DNA of 10,087 bases from JAIBBG01 sp043748015. Lineage in GTDB: Bacteria; Bacteroidota; Bacteroidia; Flavobacteriales_D; Sanyastnellaceae. The notes below the pieces were generated by a model, which saw only the letters and a program-made list of their open reading frames with translations, made no database searches and was not told the DNA's origin. The stretch spans positions 1 to 10,087 of the forward strand of contig JAYTOA010000074.1 in NCBI GenBank assembly GCA_043748015.1, read 5' to 3'. A program made the translations under genes and the position numbers. This document shows positions 6,947 to 10,087 of this stretch, piece by piece (the first letter of the stretch is position 1; the number at the start of each line of letters is the position of its first letter).

Positions 6947-6972
6947 AAAAACCCCACTCACGCAGGGTTTTT
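6947..6972. terminator. Shared bidirectional terminator
   Basis: AAAAACCC (6947-6954) and GGGTTTTT (6965-6972) form an 8-bp stem around the loop CACTCACGCA. An A run precedes it and a T run follows, so it can terminate transcription from both sides. It lies 41 bp after the nuclease-ATPase stop and 19 bp after the GAPDH stop, exactly between two convergent genes. Confidence 0.8.
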
Positions 6973-6991
6973 CACTTTATCAAATCAACTC

Positions 6992-8455
6992 TTAGTAGTA
7001 AATATTCCTCCTCACCTTCGCCACATACTTCGCCAGGCGTATCACCTGCTTGGTATAGCCGAATTCATTGTCGTACCATACGTAGAGCACGATGCCTTTG
7101 CCGTCGGGGCTGACGATGGTGGCTTGTGAGTCGAATACCGAGCAACAGTCGTTGCCGACGATATCGGAACTCACCAACTCCTCTCCTACGCTGTAGTAAA
7201 TCTGGTTCACGAGGTCGCCTTCGAGGGCGCTCTTGCGAACGACTGCGTTGATGTCTTCGCGCGTTGTGGGTTTGTCTACGTAAACGTGGATGATCGCCAA
7301 TGAACCGTTGGGTGTCGGGACACGCACGGCGTTGGCGGTGAGTTTGTCTTTTAATTCCGGAATGACCTTGGTTACAGCTTTGCCCGCGCCGGTCTCGGTG
7401 ATGACCATATTCACGGCTGCACTACGGCCACGACGACTCTTCTTGTGCATGTTGTCCAAAAGGTTCTGGTCGTTGGTGTAGGCATGCACGGTTTCTATAT
7501 GACCTGTTTGGATCTTCATGGCGTCGTTCACGCTCTTGAGGATCGGACAGATGGCATTCGTTGTGCAGCTTGCTGCTGAGAAAATCGTTTCATTCTCGAT
7601 GTCGAGGTCGCGGTGGTTGATGCCGTAAACAATGTTCGGTACTTCCTTGCCGGGAGCTGTGAGGATCACTTTCTCAATGCCATTGGCCTTGAGGTGAATG
7701 CTGAGGGCGTCGCGGTCTTTATAAACGCCGGTGTTATCTATGAGCAAGGCATTGCTGATGCCGTATTTTGTGTAGTCGATGGCGCCGGGATCTTTCGCCG
7801 CAATAATTTGAATGCGCTGACCATTGACCATCAAACATTTGTTGGCATAGTCCACCTCTACTGTTCCCTTGAAGCGTCCGTGTACGCTGTCATTTTCAAA
7901 AAGTGATGCACGCTTTTTCAAAGAGAGATCGTCATCTTCACGTGATACAATTGCGCGTAAACGCAACTGCTGACCTTTACCGGCCTGCTTCACCAATTCG
8001 CGTGCTGCAAGGCGACCGATTCGTCCGAAACCAAACAATACCACATCGCGGGGCTCGATGTCCGAACCTTCTTCCACCATGAAGTTGCGCAGTTTGGCGG
8101 CAAGAAATTCTGATTGTGTCTTAAAGTGATCGCGCTCGCTGAGCCATTCGCTGGCGAGTTTCCCGATGTCGATCTTTGCCGGAGCGAGCTCCATTTCGAA
8201 AAGTCCACGAGCGAGATCTGCTGTGTCGAAAATGCTGATGGGCTTGCGCACCACCTCTGCCGCATACTTGTGCAGACGCAAAATTTCCGAAGCACTGATG
8301 TCCACCATATGGTTGCGGAACAATACCAGTTCGATGCTTTTGTCGAAAAGCAATCTACCTACGCTGCTCAGTAAATCCACGGCAGCTTTCTCTTGATTCA
8401 CATACACCTGCAGTTCATTGCTGTAAGTGTCGGGAGTCAGAACATTTTGAGACAT
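6992..8455 (-). CDS. gap: Glyceraldehyde-3-phosphate dehydrogenase, long form
   Basis: 487-aa cytosolic enzyme that interconverts glyceraldehyde 3-phosphate and 1,3-bisphosphoglycerate in glycolysis or gluconeogenesis. Residues about 138-480 are a complete GAPDH: Rossmann loop GFGRIGR at 142-148, FENDSVHGRF at 186-195, NTG at 241-243, the active site SAASCTTNAICP with Cys297, His324 in HAYT, the phosphate-site stretch RRGRSAAVNM, and the C-terminal WYDNEFGY at 460-467. It has a helical N-terminal extension of about 135 residues, as in the long GAPDH forms of other Gram-negative bacteria, against about 335 aa for the usual form. Where classical enzymes have an Asn-Asp pair after the second strand, this one has AIVSREDD, so cofactor preference may differ; by analogy a gluconeogenic or NADP-using role is possible. 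ATG 8455 is preceded by a promoter with a leader of about 60 nt. Confidence 0.96.
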   Translation of the reverse strand: MSQNVLTPDTYSNELQVYVNQEKAAVDLLSSVGRLLFDKSIELVLFRNHMVDISASEILRLHKYAAEVVRKPISIFDTADLARGLFEMELAPAKIDIGKLASEWLSERDHFKTQSEFLAAKLRNFMVEEGSDIEPRDVVLFGFGRIGRLAARELVKQAGKGQQLRLRAIVSREDDDLSLKKRASLFENDSVHGRFKGTVEVDYANKCLMVNGQRIQIIAAKDPGAIDYTKYGISNALLIDNTGVYKDRDALSIHLKANGIEKVILTAPGKEVPNIVYGINHRDLDIENETIFSAASCTTNAICPILKSVNDAMKIQTGHIETVHAYTNDQNLLDNMHKKSRRGRSAAVNMVITETGAGKAVTKVIPELKDKLTANAVRVPTPNGSLAIIHVYVDKPTTREDINAVVRKSALEGDLVNQIYYSVGEELVSSDIVGNDCCSVFDSQATIVSPDGKGIVLYVWYDNEFGYTKQVIRLAKYVAKVRRNIYY

Positions 8456-8524
8456 GTTTTGTGTGTTTTGTTAGTTAATAATGAAGATGTTAACGCCGCC
8501 GGGGATCATTGACCGACGGGGGTG

Positions 8525-8532
8525 CAAATGTA
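8525..8532 (-). promoter_or_regulatory. Bacteroidota-type -7 promoter element for the GAPDH gene
   Basis: On the minus strand TACATTTG (8532-8525) matches the Bacteroidota sigma factor consensus TAnnTTTG exactly and is followed by CACCCCC, typical of start regions in this phylum. No clear -33 TTG lies at the right distance. Transcription would start near 8515-8520, giving a leader of about 60 nt before ATG 8455. Two 9-bp direct repeats (CCCCGTCGG and CCCCGGCGG on the minus strand, plus-strand 8513-8521 and 8496-8504) fall at and just after the start point and may bind a regulator. Confidence 0.65.
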
Positions 8533-8710
8533 CAACGAGCTACTCGTATTTCTTATGGAAAATCGCGCCGTCATTGCTGGCACTTTTTGAATCAACAAGA
8601 TTGAACGATGAAATGTGAAAATTGAAAATTGCTGTACTGCATTCTAAGGCAACTCATGCGCAGCAAATCCAAATCATCCAAGTACATGTCAATACATCTT
8701 TATGATTTTT

Positions 8711-8840
8711 GGACGCAGAGAGCGCAGAGGAGTAGAGATTCGCAAAGAAAAAAAACTTTGTGTTGCTTCGTTTCCTCGTGACTTCGAGGCAAAAACCCTT
8801 TGTGAAACTTCGTGCCTTTGAGCCTTAGCGGCCTAAAAAA
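8711..8840. repeat. Dispersed CGCAGAG/CTTCGTG array, copy C
   Basis: The left part (8711-8750) is built of units such as GACGCAGAG, AGCGCAGAG and TTCGCAAAG. The right part (8756-8840) is built of inverse units (CTTTGTG, TTCGTTTCCTCGTGACTTCG, CTTCGTGCC) and ends TTTGAGCCTTAGCGGCCTAAAAAA, the same ending as the right arm at 2320-2343. Upstream, 8661-8680 (CAGCAAATCCAAATCATCCA) resembles the CAGCGAAATCATCAA block of copies A and B. The 492-bp gap from 8456 to 8947 holds this copy, the GAPDH promoter and the leader of the 43-aa gene, and no other gene. Confidence 0.6.
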
Positions 8841-8947
8841 TTCTTGACACATCGAATAACTTTTACTTGTCAAAAACTTTCTCCCCTTCCATTTTTCTCA
8901 TTAAGAAAGAACTCCGTAATTTGGTCCCGCACTAAAAACGTATAAAA

Positions 8948-9079
8948 ATGTCTCACACACACGAAGATCACGGCCACGGCCATCAAGAAGCAGAACAGAA
9001 TGAAATCGCAGGACCGGTACTTTTTGCGCTGGCGTGTGTGGTTGTTTCTCTTTTGATTATCTATTTCTGGGCGCAATAA
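8948..9079 (+). CDS. 43-aa His-rich single-pass membrane protein
   Basis: A small protein that starts MSHTHEDHGHGHQEAEQNEI and ends in one membrane helix, GPVLFALACVVVSLLIIYFW, followed by Ala-Gln. Five histidines (3, 5, 8, 10 and 12) in the soluble N-terminus could bind a metal, but this is inference. Support that it is real: a sharp soluble/membrane split, TAAAAATG before the start as is common in this phylum, a run of A/T leader, and a good terminator 23 nt after the stop. It is a single-gene unit, with no respiratory or metal-transport genes next to it. I do not recognise the family. A small subunit of a membrane complex such as a terminal oxidase is one possibility, and a stand-alone regulator peptide is another. 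Confidence 0.72.
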   Translation: MSHTHEDHGHGHQEAEQNEIAGPVLFALACVVVSLLIIYFWAQ

Positions 9080-9101
9080 GCGAACAGAATTATTGAATAC
9101 T

Positions 9102-9127
9102 AGCCTCTGAAATCGGAGGCTTTTTTT
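9102..9127 (+). terminator. Rho-independent terminator of the 43-aa gene
   Basis: AGCCTC (9102-9107) pairs with GAGGCT (9116-9121), extended by one T-G pair, around a short loop, and runs into seven T residues. It separates the 43-aa gene from the surface-protein operon. Confidence 0.85.
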
Positions 9128-9149
9128 CTGACCTAAATTTACTTATAAC

Positions 9150-9157
9150 TACATTCG
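9150..9157 (+). promoter_or_regulatory. Possible -7 element of the surface-protein operon
   Basis: TACATTCG differs by one base from the Bacteroidota TAnnTTTG consensus and is followed by TGTCC. It is 20 bp before ATG 9178, which would give a very short leader, and it overlaps an in-frame GTG at 9157, which argues against that GTG as the start. No convincing -33 element is visible. Confidence 0.35.
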
Positions 9158-9177
9158 TGTCCTTACCAGATTCCTTT

Positions 9178-9660
9178 ATGATGAATAAATTCAGCGTAAT
9201 ATCTCTTTTAATGCTGACTTCCACTTTCCAAATGATCAGTGTTTCCGCGCAACAATCCAACGTCGCCACTGGAGGGAATGCATCAGGAAGTGGAGGAACA
9301 GTTTCCTATAGCGTTGGTCAGGTGGTATTCACAACGAACACCGGCCCTTCAAATACTGTCGCACAAGGTGTTCAACAACCCTACGAAATTTCACAGGTAG
9401 TTGCTATTGAAGAAAATGCACTGTTTGCGGATCTGCTGATTTATCCGAATCCAACATTGGATCAAATCGTTTTATCAGTACAACAAACAGAAGGTGTTTC
9501 TTACGCTTTATGCAATGCTTCGGGCAAATTGATTGAAGCGCACCCGCTCATGTCGTTGCTAACTTCTATTGATATGTCGGGTCTTAGTCCTGCCGCTTAC
9601 TATATCACATTATCTGGAAAGAATAGCTCTTCCAGGACTTTTAAAATCGTCAAAAATTAA
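9178..9660 (+). CDS. Secreted protein with type IX secretion sorting domain
   Basis: 160-aa exported protein. A Sec signal peptide (MMNKFSVISLLMLTSTFQMI, then SVSA) has a probable cleavage site before QQSN. The short N-terminal region (ATGGNASGSGGTVSYSVGQV, then VFTTNTG and VAQGVQQPYEIS) is a pattern I know from many Bacteroidota surface proteins. The last 75 residues are a type A T9SS C-terminal sorting domain: LLIYPNPTLDQIVLSV, then YALCNASGKLI, then LSPAAYYITLSGKNSSSRTF and KIVKN. The protein is therefore expected to cross the outer membrane through T9SS and be anchored or released. There is almost no cargo domain between signal and sorting domain, so the function is open. ATG 9178 or 9181 is the likely start; an in-frame GTG at 9157 would put a charged stretch before the signal peptide. 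The next gene starts 5 bp after the stop, indicating co-transcription. Confidence 0.9.
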   Translation: MMNKFSVISLLMLTSTFQMISVSAQQSNVATGGNASGSGGTVSYSVGQVVFTTNTGPSNTVAQGVQQPYEISQVVAIEENALFADLLIYPNPTLDQIVLSVQQTEGVSYALCNASGKLIEAHPLMSLLTSIDMSGLSPAAYYITLSGKNSSSRTFKIVKN

Positions 9661-9665
9661 ATATA

Positions 9666-10087
9666 ATGAAGAATCTTTTTGTTACGTTCATCACGCTGAT
9701 GACTTTCAACATTTGTGTTGCACAGGCGCCTCAGAAAATGAGTTACCAGGCAGTCATCAGAAATACGGCCAGCAATCTTGTTACAAATACTACTGTCGGA
9801 ATGCGACTAAGTGTATTGCAAAATTCTGCAACGGGCATTGCAGTTTATGTTGAGACACAAACGCCATCCACGAATGCCAATGGACTAGTTAGTCTCGAGA
9901 TCGGCAACGGAACTATTGTGAATGGAACCATGACAGAAATCAACTGGTCATCCGGTATCTATTTTCTGAAAACGGAAACAGATCCAAACGGAGGAATCAA
10001 TTACTCGATTATCGGCACAAGTCAATTGCTGAGTGTTCCTTACGCGCTTTACGCGGAAACTGCGGGCAATGGAGGAACAGTTGGTCC
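9666..10087 (+). CDS. Secreted surface/tail-fibre-like protein, 3' truncated by window end
   Basis: 140 codons are visible and the frame is open at the window edge. A signal peptide (MKNLFVTFITLMTFNICVAQ) with a cleavage site near Ala19 or Gln20 precedes APQKMSYQAVIRNTASNLVT, the start of a family common in Bacteroidota surface proteins. It continues with GMRLSVLQNSATGIAVYVET, ANGLVSLEIGNGTIVNG, INWSSGIYFLKTETD and SQLLSVPYALYAETAG. This block usually stands at the N-terminus of longer proteins with variable repeats or a chaperone-like C-terminus. The last visible residues, GNGGTVGP, suggest that a collagen-like Gly-X-Y tract may follow, but the window ends there. The start lies 5 bp after the T9SS-sorted protein, so the two probably form an operon and may share a surface role such as adhesion. 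No catalytic motif is visible. Confidence 0.85.
   Translation, partial: MKNLFVTFITLMTFNICVAQAPQKMSYQAVIRNTASNLVTNTTVGMRLSVLQNSATGIAVYVETQTPSTNANGLVSLEIGNGTIVNGTMTEINWSSGIYFLKTETDPNGGINYSIIGTSQLLSVPYALYAETAGNGGTVG

Noticed and set aside
1..10087. tRNA, rRNA or riboswitch genes.
   Set aside because: No cloverleaf with a TTCGA arm, no rRNA signature and no known riboswitch core was found by eye; a covariance-model scan was not possible here.

Overview
The window looks like chromosome from a member of the Bacteroidota, probably near Chitinophagales or Sphingobacteriales; the sequence does not fix the genus. Four things point there: a secreted protein ending in a type IX secretion (T9SS) sorting domain, a following gene of a secreted family that I associate with this phylum, a TAnnTTTG-type -7 promoter element in front of the GAPDH gene, and little sign of Shine-Dalgarno sequences before the starts.

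Layout. Positions 166-3706 hold four small housekeeping or stress-type genes: a VIT1/CCC1-family metal transporter (-), an SDR oxidoreductase (-), a DUF1003 membrane protein (+) and a DUF937/YidB-like protein (-). The gaps between them carry a family of composite dispersed repeats. Copies at 966-1100 and 3039-3174 align at about 84% by eye in opposite orientation, and arrays of CACGAAG/CTTCGTG-type units make inverted arms around 2066-2351. A further array lies at 8711-8840.

Positions 3707-6972 are different in character. They hold a long stretch without a convincing gene, a 48-bp array of four CTATACAAA sites with mirror symmetry (4185-4232), a small gene broken by a frameshift but followed by an intact terminator hairpin (4309-4577), about 350 bp of AT-rich leader, and a lone 658-aa gene. 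That protein has an N-terminal PD-(D/E)XK-nuclease-like module and a DUF2075 superfamily-1 helicase-like ATPase. It is the most interesting gene here: an isolated nuclease-ATPase in an accessory-looking setting, plausibly a genome-defence or DNA-processing enzyme, although that role is inferred.

Positions 6992-8455 (-) encode a long-form GAPDH (487 aa) that converges on the nuclease-ATPase gene across a shared terminator. Positions 8948-9079 encode a 43-aa His-rich single-pass membrane protein. From 9178 to the end, two genes 5 bp apart form a probable operon: a T9SS-sorted surface protein, then a secreted protein that runs off the window just where a possible collagen-like Gly-X-Y tract begins.
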